A stretch of DNA of 64,000 nt from Ferruginibacter sp. GTDB lineage: Bacteria; Bacteroidota; Bacteroidia; Chitinophagales; Chitinophagaceae. The translations under genes were made by a program, and so were the position numbers. Where the stretch lies: positions 186,001 through 250,000 of the forward strand of contig JAQBNH010000008.1 in the NCBI GenBank assembly GCA_028288705.1, written 5' to 3'. Below, in pieces: positions 44,990 through 53,834 of the stretch. Positions within the stretch are counted from its first letter, which is position 1. Each line of letters starts with the position of its first letter. The notes beneath the pieces were generated by a model that ran no database searches, had not been told where the DNA came from, and saw nothing but the letters and a program-made list of their open reading frames with translations.

Positions 44990-45553
44990 ATGGCAACAAC
45001 TGCAGACATGCGTTCCGGGCTGATCATCAAAGTAGATGGCAGCTTATACACCGTAATTGAATTCGGGCAAAATAAAACGGCACGTGCCGCTGCGAAAGTC
45101 TGGGCTAAACTCAAAGGCGTGGATAATACCCGTACTATTGAAGTTACCTGGAACAGTGGCGAAACAATCTTCCCGGTTCGGGTAGAAAAAAAACCTTACC
45201 AGTATTTATACAAAGATGATACAGGCTATAGTTTTATGGATACAGAAACCTTTGAGCAAATTACCGTTCCTGAAACAATGGTTGATGCTCCAAAGTTTTT
45301 AAAAGACGGCCAGGAAGTAACTGTTGCGATCAATGGTGAAACCGATCAGCCGATGGCAGTTGAACTTCCAGACAAAATTGTTTTGATGGTTACTTACAGC
45401 GAACCGGGGATGAAAGGCGATACGGCAACGAAGACCCTGAAACCTGCTACTGTTGAAACAGGCGCCACTGTAAACGTCCCTCTATTTGTAAATGAAGGCG
45501 AAATGATCCGCGTAAACACCAAAACCGGTGAATATGTTGAACGAGTGAAATAA
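44990..45553 (+). CDS. efp: translation elongation factor P with atypical tip loop
   Basis: 187-residue EF-P, which enters ribosomes stalled at proline runs and promotes peptide bond formation. The three domains are present; the C-terminal signature is TYSEPGMKGDTATKTLKPATVETGA (split over 143-167) and the KPYQYLYKDD linker is typical. The KOW-domain tip loop reads NKTARAAAKVWAKLK, where most EF-Ps have KPG(K/R)G: the PG and following G are lost, while Arg32 stays at the position that carries the modified residue. Start MATTADMRSG is chosen from the family and the -7 box. Confidence 0.93.
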   Translation: MATTADMRSGLIIKVDGSLYTVIEFGQNKTARAAAKVWAKLKGVDNTRTIEVTWNSGETIFPVRVEKKPYQYLYKDDTGYSFMDTETFEQITVPETMVDAPKFLKDGQEVTVAINGETDQPMAVELPDKIVLMVTYSEPGMKGDTATKTLKPATVETGATVNVPLFVNEGEMIRVNTKTGEYVERVK

Positions 45554-45571
45554 CGATTTATTTTAATAATT

Positions 45572-45602
45572 AAAGGCTGATCTGTAAAGACCAGCCTTTT
45601 GC
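45572..45602 (+). terminator. rho-independent terminator of efp
   Basis: AAAGGCTG pairs with CAGCCTTT, extended through a mismatch to TCT/AGA around a GTAA loop, and ends in TTTT. Starts 19 bases after the stop. Confidence 0.8.
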
Positions 45603-45700
45603 ATTTTGAAGAAAAAAGCGTGATTTATGCCCGATTATTCTCTTTTTCGGCAGTTTTTAGATAAAAATGAGGCATTTTAGGGTTTTTTGAAAACTAATAG

Positions 45701-45732
45701 TTGGTAGGTTGAATAATCATTGCCTATCTTAG
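45701..45732 (+). promoter_or_regulatory. possible promoter of accB-accC
   Basis: TTG at 45701-45703, a 21-base spacer, then TATCTTAG at 45725-45732, one mismatch from TAnnTTTG. It lies 42 bases before the accB ATG. Weak evidence. Confidence 0.35.
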
Positions 45733-45774
45733 CTGCCCGTTTCTATTTCCTAATTAATAATTTAATAACCTAAC

Positions 45775-46251
45775 ATGGACATTAAGCAAATCCAGGAACT
45801 TGTAAAACTCATCAACAAGACTTCCATCGGTGAAATAACCATTGAAGAAGATGGAACGAAGATCACCATCAAACAAAAAAAAGACCCTTCTCAAAAAATA
45901 TATACTCAGAATAGCCCAGCATCTTTTGCCCCCCAGCAAACTGCAGCACAGCCTGCTCCGGCCGCACCGCAAGCTCCGGCATCAGCACCTGCAGCGCCAA
46001 AACAAGACAACCTTATTACAATTAAAAGCCCGATGATCGGTACGTTTTACCGCCAGGCCGGCCCGGGTAAACCGATTTTTGTAAATGTGGGCGACGAAGT
46101 GGCTCCTGGTAAAGTGGTTTGCATCATCGAAGCGATGAAATTGTTCAACGAAATCGAAAGCGAAGTAAAAGGTAAGATCGTGAAAGTGTTGGTGGAAGAC
46201 GCCAGCCCGGTAGAATACGACCAGCCTTTATTCCTGGTAGATCCGGCATAA
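45775..46251 (+). CDS. accB: acetyl-CoA carboxylase biotin carboxyl carrier protein
   Basis: 158 residues. An N-terminal acidic-basic domain, an Ala/Pro-rich linker (about 55-77), and the C-terminal biotinyl domain with the biotin-accepting K122 in IIEAMKLFNEIE. The linker is the flexible arm typical of AccB. accC lies 65 bases downstream, the standard AccB-AccC pair that carries out the first half of malonyl-CoA synthesis. Supplies the substrate of FabD, encoded 6 kb away. Confidence 0.95.
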   Translation: MDIKQIQELVKLINKTSIGEITIEEDGTKITIKQKKDPSQKIYTQNSPASFAPQQTAAQPAPAAPQAPASAPAAPKQDNLITIKSPMIGTFYRQAGPGKPIFVNVGDEVAPGKVVCIIEAMKLFNEIESEVKGKIVKVLVEDASPVEYDQPLFLVDPA

Positions 46252-46316
46252 CGCATCGAAAGATTCATGCCGCAGTCAGGTCCGGATTATCAATTGCTCA
46301 TTATTAATTTTTTCCT

Positions 46317-47654
46317 GTGTTCAAAAAAATATTAATTGCCAACCGCGGCGAGATCGCATTGCGCGTCATCCGCACCTGCCGTGAAATGGGTATCAAAACT
46401 GTTGCGGTTTATTCCACGGCAGATAAAGACAGCCTGCATGTAAAATTTGCTGACGAAGCGGTTTGCATCGGGAAGCCAGCCAGCGCCGATAGTTATTTAA
46501 ATATGGCGCATATTATGGCTGCTGCCGAAATTACCAATGCGGATGCAATTCATCCTGGTTATGGTTTTCTAGCAGAAAATGCAAAATTTGCTAAGATCTG
46601 TGCTGATCACGGTATCAAGTTCATCGGCCCCACGCCGGAAATGATCAATGCCATGGGTGATAAGGTTACAGCGAAGGAAACGATGATCAAGGCAGGCGTT
46701 CCGGTAGTTCCAGGTGTAGAAGGTTTGTTGCAGAGTGCAGAACATGCTAAAAAAGCGGCGCTAGAAATTGGGTACCCTGTTATCCTGAAAGCTACGGCCG
46801 GCGGTGGTGGTAAAGGTATGCGCGTGGTATGGGAGGAAAGTGAACTTGAGAGAAATTACGACAATGCTAAAACAGAAGCTGCGGCTTCATTTAAGAATGA
46901 TGGTATCTACATGGAAAAATTTGTAGAAGAGCCAAGGCATATTGAAATACAGATCGCGGGTGATCAATACGGTAATGTTTGCCATTTGAGCGAACGTGAT
47001 TGTTCCATCCAGCGCCGTCACCAGAAATTAGTGGAAGAATCTCCTTCTCCTTTTATGACGGATGAATTGCGTGAACGCATGGGTAACGCAGCTATCAAAG
47101 CGGCGCAGGCAATCAATTATGAAAGCGTTGGTACCATTGAGTTCCTGGTAGATAAGCACCGCAATTTCTATTTTATGGAAATGAATACGAGGATCCAGGT
47201 AGAACATTGCGTTACTGAAGAAGTGATCAACTACGATCTGATCAAAGAACAGATTAAGATCGCGATGGGGGAAAAAATTATCGGGAAAGCTTATTACCCC
47301 CAAATGCATGCGATCGAATGCCGTATCAACGCAGAAGATCCATACAACGATTTCCGTCCTTCTCCGGGCAAGATCACCGTGCTGCATCAGCCCGGCGGCC
47401 ATGGTGTTCGTGTAGATAGCCATGTGTATGCCGGATACGTTATTCCACCCTATTACGACAGCATGATCGGGAAACTGATCGCTGTTGCCCAAACGCGTGA
47501 TGAGGCCATCAATACAATGAGCCGTGCACTCAGCGAATATGTGATCGAAGGCGTTAAAACCACGATCCCTTTTCACCAGCAACTCATGCGCGATGAAAAT
47601 TTCCGCTCAGGAAATTTCACCACCAAATTTTTAGAATCGTTTACGATGCAATAA
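46317..47654 (+). CDS. accC: acetyl-CoA carboxylase biotin carboxylase subunit
   Basis: 445-residue ATP-grasp enzyme that carboxylates biotin on AccB. It has the N-terminal [18 protein letters not shown], the ATP-binding glycine loop [12 protein letters not shown], the [23 protein letters not shown] segment and the MNTRIQVEH active-site motif. The start codon is GTG, giving [12 protein letters not shown], the expected beginning; no ATG is available nearby. Shares a transcript with accB. Confidence 0.95.
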   Translation: MFKKILIANRGEIALRVIRTCREMGIKTVAVYSTADKDSLHVKFADEAVCIGKPASADSYLNMAHIMAAAEITNADAIHPGYGFLAENAKFAKICADHGIKFIGPTPEMINAMGDKVTAKETMIKAGVPVVPGVEGLLQSAEHAKKAALEIGYPVILKATAGGGGKGMRVVWEESELERNYDNAKTEAAASFKNDGIYMEKFVEEPRHIEIQIAGDQYGNVCHLSERDCSIQRRHQKLVEESPSPFMTDELRERMGNAAIKAAQAINYESVGTIEFLVDKHRNFYFMEMNTRIQVEHCVTEEVINYDLIKEQIKIAMGEKIIGKAYYPQMHAIECRINAEDPYNDFRPSPGKITVLHQPGGHGVRVDSHVYAGYVIPPYYDSMIGKLIAVAQTRDEAINTMSRALSEYVIEGVKTTIPFHQQLMRDENFRSGNFTTKFLESFTMQ

Positions 47655-47659
47655 TATTT

Positions 47660-47688
47660 AAGGGCCGCAATTGTGGCTCTTATTTTTT
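47660..47688 (+). terminator. probable terminator of accB-accC
   Basis: AAGGGCCGC pairs with GTGGCTCTT, including two G-T wobbles, around AATT, followed by TATTTTTT. Six bases after the accC stop. Confidence 0.65.
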
Positions 47689-47747
47689 AAGCTATTTTTT
47701 TGCACAGCCTGCATCCCGCAGATGCTGCCGAGAAAGTTTTTCAGCCA

Positions 47748-49817
47748 ATGAATATTTCTACAGATATTTTATTAAAAGCATACCGTCATATGAGCACTGC
47801 CCGTGCCATGGCAGATATTTACGAAGCCAATCGTTCCATCTGTAAGTATGTTCACAGCACATCCCGTGGGCATGAAGCGATTCAACTGGCAACCGCTTAT
47901 CAACTGCTGCCCTGCGATTATGTAAGTCCGTACTACCGCGATGAAAGCATTATGCTCGGCCTGGGCTTTGAACCACAACAACTCATGATGCAATTGCTGG
48001 CTAAAGCCGGCGATATGTTTACGGGTGGACGGGAATATTACAATCATCCAAATTATCGTGGACCTGATAAGCCAACGATCATTCATCAAAGCAGCGCGAC
48101 GGGCATGCAGGCCATCCCTACAACTGGTGTGGCACAGGGAATAAAATACCTGGAAAAAATTGCATCGCCTCTATTCAGGAAAGGTGGCAATGCTGAAATG
48201 CCGGTAGTCATTTGTTCACTGGGTGATGCATCCGTTACAGAAGGTGAAGTAAGCGAAGCATTCCAGTTTGCTGCCCTGCATCAGTTGCCCATCATTTTTT
48301 TAGTGCAGGATAACGATTGGGGCATCAGCGTTACTTCTGCCGAAGCGCGTACGTCGAACGCCTATGAATTTATCGAGGGCTTTAAAGGCATTCAGCGAAA
48401 AACCATTAATGGCAGCGATTTCACTGCATCATTTTTGGCGATGCAGGAAATTGTACAGGATGTTCGCGACAACCGCGGCCCATGGCTCCTTCACGCAAAA
48501 GTGCCTTTATTAGGACATCATACCAGTGGCGTACGAAAAGATTTTTACCGCTTCGATGATGAATTCGAAACGCAAAACCAGGATGATCCCGGTCCAAAAC
48601 TTCGCAAGGTTTTACGGGAGGCAGGAATTACAGAGAATGCTATACAGGAAATAGAAAAAGAAACACGAGACCTGGTGGCGTACCATTTTGCGGTAGCCAC
48701 TGCATCTGCCGAACCAGATCCCACGACTGTTTCGGAACATGTGTTTGCAGCACCTGCTGTTACTGAAGAGAAGGGTGAACGTAACCCGGCCGGCAAGGAG
48801 AAAATATTAATGGTAGACGCGGCACTTTTTGCCATCCGCGAATTAATGGAAGATTTTCCTGAAGCTGTATTATACGGCCAGGATGTAGGACGCAGGCTGG
48901 GCGGTGTTTTCCGCGAAGCAGCGACATTAGCCGAACAGTTTGGAGATCACCGCGTTTTTAATACGGCGATCCAGGAAGCATATATAATTGGTTCAACAGT
49001 GGGCATGAGCGCGGTCGGCATAAAGCCAATCGTTGAGGTTCAATTCGCTGATTATATTTACCCGGGCCTGAATCAACTCGTGACAGAAATTTCGAAAAGC
49101 TGTTACCTCAGTTGCGGAAAATTCCCGGTGCAAACACTGATCCGTGTGCCGATTGGCGCTTACGGTGGTGGCGGCCCTTATCATAGCGGCAGCGTTGAAA
49201 GTACATTACTCACGATCAAAGGAATTAAAATTATTTACCCTTCCAATGCCGCGGATATGAAAGGATTGCTGAAAGCCGCCTTCCTCGATCCTAACCCGGT
49301 GGTGATGCTCGAACATAAGGGCTTGTATTGGAGCAAAGTGCCGGGAACTGAGGAAGCAAAAATGACCGAACCTTCGCGCGACTATATGATCCCGTTAGGA
49401 AAAGGAAATATTGTACTGTCGGCTTCGGCTGAACAATTGTCGGATGGTGACACCTGTTGCGTTATCACTTATGGCATGGGCGTTTATTGGGCGAAAGCGG
49501 CAGCAAAGGAGTTCAGCGGGCAAATTGAGATCATCGACTTACGAAGTTTGTTTCCCTTAGATGAAGCACTCGTTTTCTCTACTGTGCAAAAACATGGAAA
49601 ATGTCTGATCCTTACCGAAGAGCAGCAAAACAATTCTTTTGCGGAAGCACTGGCGGGCAGGATATCAAAGGCCTGTTTCAAATATTTGGATGCACCCGTT
49701 GAAGTTTTAGGGGCTTTAAATCTTCCGGCAGTGCCCATGAATATGGTACTGGAGCAGGCGATGCTGCCCAACCCGGAAAAGGTTGCAGCGTTGATAAGCC
49801 AGTTGCTTAACTATTAA
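47748..49817 (+). CDS. 2-oxoacid dehydrogenase E1, fused alpha and beta subunits
   Basis: 689 residues combining both halves of a thiamine diphosphate-dependent E1. Residues about 1-330 are the alpha part, with the TPP motif CSLGDASVTEGEV to QDNDWGIS and the SGVRKDFYRFD region; residues about 360-689 are the beta part (ALFAIRELMEDFPEAVLYGQDV, GAYGGGGPYHSGSVES). A variable linker with acidic residues joins them. Best match in kind is branched-chain 2-oxoacid dehydrogenase, but pyruvate cannot be excluded. E2 and E3 genes are not nearby. Start at ATG 47748; an upstream TTG at 47700 is open but unlikely. Confidence 0.88.
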   Translation: MNISTDILLKAYRHMSTARAMADIYEANRSICKYVHSTSRGHEAIQLATAYQLLPCDYVSPYYRDESIMLGLGFEPQQLMMQLLAKAGDMFTGGREYYNHPNYRGPDKPTIIHQSSATGMQAIPTTGVAQGIKYLEKIASPLFRKGGNAEMPVVICSLGDASVTEGEVSEAFQFAALHQLPIIFLVQDNDWGISVTSAEARTSNAYEFIEGFKGIQRKTINGSDFTASFLAMQEIVQDVRDNRGPWLLHAKVPLLGHHTSGVRKDFYRFDDEFETQNQDDPGPKLRKVLREAGITENAIQEIEKETRDLVAYHFAVATASAEPDPTTVSEHVFAAPAVTEEKGERNPAGKEKILMVDAALFAIRELMEDFPEAVLYGQDVGRRLGGVFREAATLAEQFGDHRVFNTAIQEAYIIGSTVGMSAVGIKPIVEVQFADYIYPGLNQLVTEISKSCYLSCGKFPVQTLIRVPIGAYGGGGPYHSGSVESTLLTIKGIKIIYPSNAADMKGLLKAAFLDPNPVVMLEHKGLYWSKVPGTEEAKMTEPSRDYMIPLGKGNIVLSASAEQLSDGDTCCVITYGMGVYWAKAAAKEFSGQIEIIDLRSLFPLDEALVFSTVQKHGKCLILTEEQQNNSFAEALAGRISKACFKYLDAPVEVLGALNLPAVPMNMVLEQAMLPNPEKVAALISQLLNY

Positions 49818-49823
49818 ACAGGA

Positions 49824-50483
49824 TTAACCTTGATGAATAATTCTGCCGTCCTTCATTTGAACGACACGGTCTCCCGTTTTCGCAAGTTCTTCATTGTGCG
49901 TAACAATTAAAAAAGTCTGCTGAAACTGATCGCGGAGCTGGTTGAATAAACGGTGTAACTCGCGCCCGTTGGCAGAGTCCAGGTTTCCTGTCGGTTCGTC
50001 AGCCATCACGATATCCGGGTTATTGATCAGCGCACGCGCCACGGCAACCCGTTGCTGTTCGCCGCCCGAAAGCTGATGAGGTTTATTTTCGAGCCTTTCG
50101 CTTAAACCAAGAATATCCAGTAATTCGCGCGCTCGTTCTTCCGTTTCTTTTTTCTTTCTCCCAGCGATCCACCCCGGGATAGCCACGTTTTCCAGTGCAG
50201 TAAACTCCGGCAACAAATGATGGAACTGGAAGATGAAACCAATATGTTTATTTCGGAATTTAGCCAGGGCTTTTCCATAAAGGCGGTCAATGCGTTGATT
50301 ATGCAAAAGCACCTGCCCTTTATCCGCATTGTCTAAAGTGCCAAGTATATGCAGCAATGTACTTTTGCCGGCGCCGGAAGAACCAACGATACTCACGATC
50401 TCGCCTTTTGCGATACTTATATCAACTCCTTTTAATACGTGCAGTTTGCCGTAAAACTTTTCAATATTGGTCGCCGTTAACAT
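49824..50483 (-). CDS. lolD: lipoprotein-releasing-type ABC transporter ATPase
   Basis: 219-residue MacB/LolD-type ATPase: Walker [10 protein letters not shown], signature LSGGEQQRV, Walker [14 protein letters not shown] and H-loop VTHNEEL. The family powers LolCE (lipoprotein release) or MacB/FtsEX-type mechanotransmission; LolD is the closest by wording ([13 protein letters not shown]). The permease partner is not adjacent, a common arrangement in Bacteroidota. Stop lies six bases from the convergent E1 gene. Confidence 0.8.
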   Translation of the reverse strand: MLTATNIEKFYGKLHVLKGVDISIAKGEIVSIVGSSGAGKSTLLHILGTLDNADKGQVLLHNQRIDRLYGKALAKFRNKHIGFIFQFHHLLPEFTALENVAIPGWIAGRKKKETEERARELLDILGLSERLENKPHQLSGGEQQRVAVARALINNPDIVMADEPTGNLDSANGRELHRLFNQLRDQFQQTFLIVTHNEELAKTGDRVVQMKDGRIIHQG

Positions 50484-50617
50484 CGGCCGAAAATAAATCT
50501 TTATGTTAACATGGCATTTTAAACCTAATGCAATTTTGTCTGTTTATTTGCCTGGAAGCGGTTTGGCGGGGAAATTGCCCTGAAAAGATCAGGAATTACC
50601 TGTGAACAAAAACACTT

Positions 50618-50647
50618 TTGGTTATTTCGTACGAACCTATACATTTG
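50618..50647 (+). promoter_or_regulatory. promoter of the DUF2795 gene (TTG-N19-TAnnTTTG)
   Basis: TTG at 50618-50620, a 19-base spacer and TACATTTG at 50640-50647, followed by C. Exact match to the Bacteroidota consensus, 25 bases before the ATG. Confidence 0.7.
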
Positions 50648-50672
50648 CAAAAAATTAAACCCTTTACAGACG

Positions 50673-50894
50673 ATGTTTTGGACACTTGAATTAGCCTCAC
50701 ACCTGGAAGATGCTCCATGGCCGGCAACGAAAGACGAATTGATTGATTACAGTATCCGCAGCGGCGCACCAATCGAGGTTATCGAGAATTTACAGGAACT
50801 GGAAGATGAGGGAGACCTGTATGAAGGATTAGAAGATATCTGGCCTGATTACCCAAGCCAGGAAGATTTCTTTTTCAACGAGGACGAATATTAA
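50673..50894 (+). CDS. DUF2795 family small acidic protein
   Basis: 73 residues, very acidic, with no signal or membrane segment. The pattern FWTLELASHLEDAPWPATKDELIDYSIRSGAP is that of the DUF2795 family, widespread and highly conserved in Bacteroidota, whose function is not known. The C-terminal tail ending in a run of Asp and Glu is also typical. A perfect promoter before it and a strong terminator after it suggest a well-expressed single gene. Confidence 0.85.
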   Translation: MFWTLELASHLEDAPWPATKDELIDYSIRSGAPIEVIENLQELEDEGDLYEGLEDIWPDYPSQEDFFFNEDEY

Positions 50895-50911
50895 TCATTC
50901 CCGATATTTAT

Positions 50912-50942
50912 AAAAAAAGCCATCTGCATGATGGCTTTTTTT
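50912..50942. terminator. bidirectional terminator between the DUF2795 gene and fabI
   Basis: AAAAAAAGCCAT pairs with ATGGCTTTTTTT around a short loop (perfect 12-pair stem). A and T runs on both sides let it serve the plus-strand small gene and the minus-strand fabI, which ends 19 bases away. Confidence 0.9.
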
Positions 50943-50960
50943 ATTTAAGATTGTTGCTGA

Positions 50961-51773
50961 TTATTTTTCCATCTGATCGATAATTTCCTGAGTTACCCCC
51001 GTATTGGAAAATCCGCCATCATGAAACAGGTTTTGCATCGTGACCATCTTCGTCATATCTGAGAACATCACTACGCAATAGTTGGCACAGTCTTCTGCAC
51101 TCGCATTACCCAGCGGGCTCATTTTTTCTGCGTAACTGATAAAGCCATCAAATCCTTTCACACCACTGCCTGCCGTTGTTCTTGTGGGTGATTGAGAAAT
51201 TGTATTTACCCGAACATGTTTTTTAACCCCGTAGTGATAGCCGAAACTGCGGGCAACACTTTCCAGTAAAGATTTTGCATCAGCCATTTCGTTGTAATCA
51301 GGGAAAACGCGTTGCGCGGCGATATAGGTAAGTGCGATCACACTGCTCCAATCGTTCAGTGCATCTTTCTTCATGCAATTTGCCAGCACACGATGCAGGC
51401 TCATTGCCGAAATATCCATGGTCTTTGTATTAAAACCATAATCGATTTCTGTGTAATGTTTTCCTTTACGCACATTCAGGCTCATACCAATGGAATGCAA
51501 AATGAAATCGAATTTCCCGCCAAAATGTTCCATGGCTTTTGTTATGAGATTATCAACATCTTCGGCATTGCTTACATCGCAGGGAATTACCGGCGCATTT
51601 ATTTTTTCCGCAAGCTTATTGATTTCGCCCATACGCATCGCCACCGGTGCATTGGTGAGCACGATCTCTGCGCCTTCTTCATGGCATTTTAATGCTGTGA
51701 TCCAGGCGATCGATTTTTCATCGAGGGCACCGAAAATAATTCCTTTTTTTCCTTTCAATAAATTATGACTCAT
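50961..51773 (-). CDS. fabI: enoyl-ACP reductase (NADH)
   Basis: 270-residue divergent short-chain reductase completing each round of fatty acid elongation. The active-site triad pattern Y-x10-Y-x6-K is kept (TYIAAQRVFPDYNEMADAK), as in E. coli FabI Tyr146-Tyr156-Lys163. The N-terminal GKKGIIFGALDEKSIAW and the SIG motif (HSIGMSL) are also seen. Target of triclosan in the family. Ends in the shared terminator. Confidence 0.94.
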   Translation of the reverse strand: MSHNLLKGKKGIIFGALDEKSIAWITALKCHEEGAEIVLTNAPVAMRMGEINKLAEKINAPVIPCDVSNAEDVDNLITKAMEHFGGKFDFILHSIGMSLNVRKGKHYTEIDYGFNTKTMDISAMSLHRVLANCMKKDALNDWSSVIALTYIAAQRVFPDYNEMADAKSLLESVARSFGYHYGVKKHVRVNTISQSPTRTTAGSGVKGFDGFISYAEKMSPLGNASAEDCANYCVVMFSDMTKMVTMQNLFHDGGFSNTGVTQEIIDQMEK

Positions 51774-51819
51774 ATCTTATGTATTGATGAATGTAAGTTG
51801 ATGTGGTAAAGGTAAATTT

Positions 51820-52029
51820 TTATGGCGCAAATAAAACAGCTCTGAATTTTATGATCAGCAGGTTAATGATGAAGGATAAAATAAAAATACCGACAAAATG
51901 TGCCAGCAGGAAAAGAAACGCATGATTGGCAGAACTGCGTGGATTAATAAATTTTTTAATCAGCCTGTGCATACCATACCCGAGGAAGATGGTAATGCAT
52001 AGAAAAATAAAAATGCTGAATTTTTGCAA
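51820..52029 (-). CDS. small two-helix membrane protein of unknown function
   Basis: 69 residues with two strongly hydrophobic helices (about 4-21 and 37-61) separated by a basic loop (HRLIKKFINPRSSANH). It sits 20 bases after recN and 46 bases before fabI on the same strand, so it is probably transcribed. I do not recognise a family; coding is supported by the sensible membrane topology and tight packing only. Confidence 0.5.
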   Translation of the reverse strand: MQKFSIFIFLCITIFLGYGMHRLIKKFINPRSSANHAFLFLLAHFVGIFILSFIINLLIIKFRAVLFAP

Positions 52030-52049
52030 AGTAAATGTTTAGATATGTA

Positions 52050-53705
52050 TCAATTGCCCACCATTTCCCGTGCATTTTCCAATGCTGCCGCTGTAGGCCT
52101 TTCGCCGCTGAGCATTTGCGCGATTGCGGTGATTCGTTCGTCATTGGTTAATAAACGGATGGATGTGGCGATCTTATCATTCACGATTGCCTTATACACA
52201 AAATAATGAGCCGATGCCTTGGCAGCGATTTGTGGCTGATGAGTAATCGCAATTAATTGGTGCGCCTCGGAAAGGTCTTTCATGATAATACCAACCTGCC
52301 GCGCTGCCTCACCACTGATGCCGGTATCGATCTCGTCAAAGATCAAAGTAGGTAATGCGAGTTTTTTCGCGACCAGTGATTTCACGCTTAGCATCAGCCG
52401 GCTTAGTTCACCACCGCTCGCTACTTTATGCAAGGGTTCAAAACGATTGCTTTTATTAGCATCAAAAAGAAAATCTACGGCATCCATGCCTGTGGCGGAT
52501 AACACATCATCCGTAATAGAAATATTGATGCGCGCGTTAGGCATGCCTACCTGTGCCAGTAGTTTATTAACCTGTTGCGTGAAAGCTTTTACCTGATTAT
52601 GGCGCCTGGCAGAAATAGACTTAGCAAGTTTAGCCGCTTTTTCTTTTAGTTCTGCTGTTTCTTTTTCAAGCCGCGAGATCTCGTGCGAAATATTCAGAAC
52701 CGCATCAAGTTTTACCTCGAGCGATTCTTTAATTTCCAGTAACTGCGCAGTACTGGCAACGTTATGTTTTTTTAATAGCTTATACCCTGCGGAAAGCCTG
52801 TCGTTTAGTATCTGGATCCTTTCCGGGTCGTAATGGATGCCGGCATCAATATGTTCCAGTTCGTCTGCTACATCCTGCAATTCCAGTAACGAACTTTTTA
52901 ATCTTTCTTCCAGCGATCCGAGTTGAGGATGAAAGTTACGTATGGTAGTCATTTTATGCTGGATCAGCTTGAGTTGTTGCAATAATGGCTGTTCTCCGTC
53001 TTTCAATTCTGTATATAAGGCCCCTAATTGATGTTTGATATTTTCCGCATTGCTGAGAATTTTCAGATCTGACTCTCCATTTTCCAATTCGTTTTCTGCC
53101 AGCGATAATTCTTCCAGTTCATCAAATAAAAACCGGTTGTAGTCCAGTTCTTTATTAGCTGCAGCTTCCTCCGCACATAAGGCTTCCAGTTGCTTTTTAG
53201 CTGCGGCATACTGCGAGAACATGCCTTTGAGTTCTGATAGTAAAGTGGCGTTATCTGCCAGTGCATCCAACACATCCCGCTGAAAGTTTTCTTCGCCGAT
53301 CTCCAGTGTATCAAACTGCTGATGCAAATCAACCAGCAAACTACTGAGTTCTTTTAATTGGCTAAGGTTAACGGGCGTGTCATTGATAAAGCCTCTTGAT
53401 TTTCCTGCTACTGAAATCTCGCGACGCACGATCATTTCTTCATCACCATCCAGTTCATGACGGCTGACAAATGCTTTTATCGCCGGGTTATTTCGGGTAA
53501 GAAACTGCCCTTCTACCACGCATTTTTTTGCCTTATCCTGTAAAACAGCGCTATCTGCCCGTTCGCCAAGGATCAGGTTCAATGCGCCCATCAGGATACT
53601 TTTTCCCGCGCCGGTTTCGCCCGTAATAATATTTAAATGGCCCGAAAAACTGATCTGCAATTCGTCGATGATCGCGTAATTCCGGATGGTTAATTTCTGT
53701 AACAT
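52050..53705 (-). CDS. recN: DNA repair protein RecN
   Basis: 551-residue SMC-like ATPase acting in double-strand break repair. Walker A GETGAGKS (29-36) near the N-terminus, a central coiled-coil region (about 150-370), and the C-terminal GGELSRLMLSVKSL signature with Walker B PTLIFDEIDTGISGE. Length is normal. First gene of a minus-strand run with the small membrane protein. Confidence 0.94.
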   Translation of the reverse strand: MLQKLTIRNYAIIDELQISFSGHLNIITGETGAGKSILMGALNLILGERADSAVLQDKAKKCVVEGQFLTRNNPAIKAFVSRHELDGDEEMIVRREISVAGKSRGFINDTPVNLSQLKELSSLLVDLHQQFDTLEIGEENFQRDVLDALADNATLLSELKGMFSQYAAAKKQLEALCAEEAAANKELDYNRFLFDELEELSLAENELENGESDLKILSNAENIKHQLGALYTELKDGEQPLLQQLKLIQHKMTTIRNFHPQLGSLEERLKSSLLELQDVADELEHIDAGIHYDPERIQILNDRLSAGYKLLKKHNVASTAQLLEIKESLEVKLDAVLNISHEISRLEKETAELKEKAAKLAKSISARRHNQVKAFTQQVNKLLAQVGMPNARINISITDDVLSATGMDAVDFLFDANKSNRFEPLHKVASGGELSRLMLSVKSLVAKKLALPTLIFDEIDTGISGEAARQVGIIMKDLSEAHQLIAITHQPQIAAKASAHYFVYKAIVNDKIATSIRLLTNDERITAIAQMLSGERPTAAALENAREMVGN

Positions 53706-53793
53706 ACTAAGGCAGCAAATTAGATAAACTAATGCAGACTTCAGGGCTGAAGAGTTGAAATTTATTCACGACACAGCTGGGATTAAATCCCAT

Positions 53794-53819
53794 AAAAAAA
53801 GCCCGGAATCACCCGGGCT
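53794..53819 (-). terminator. rho-independent terminator of grpE-dnaJ
   Basis: Minus-strand AGCCCGG and CCGGGCT arms around a six-base loop, followed by seven T. Starts 16 bases after the dnaJ stop. Confidence 0.85.
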
Positions 53820-53834
53820 ATTGTAATTTTTTTA

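Noticed and set aside
44990-45553. Link between Arg32 of EF-P and the dTDP-rhamnose genes at the left end (EarP-type rhamnosylation)
   Set aside because: No EarP glycosyltransferase is in the window, the efp and rml genes are 44 kb apart, and the surrounding loop differs from EarP targets. Kept only as a question within the EF-P finding.
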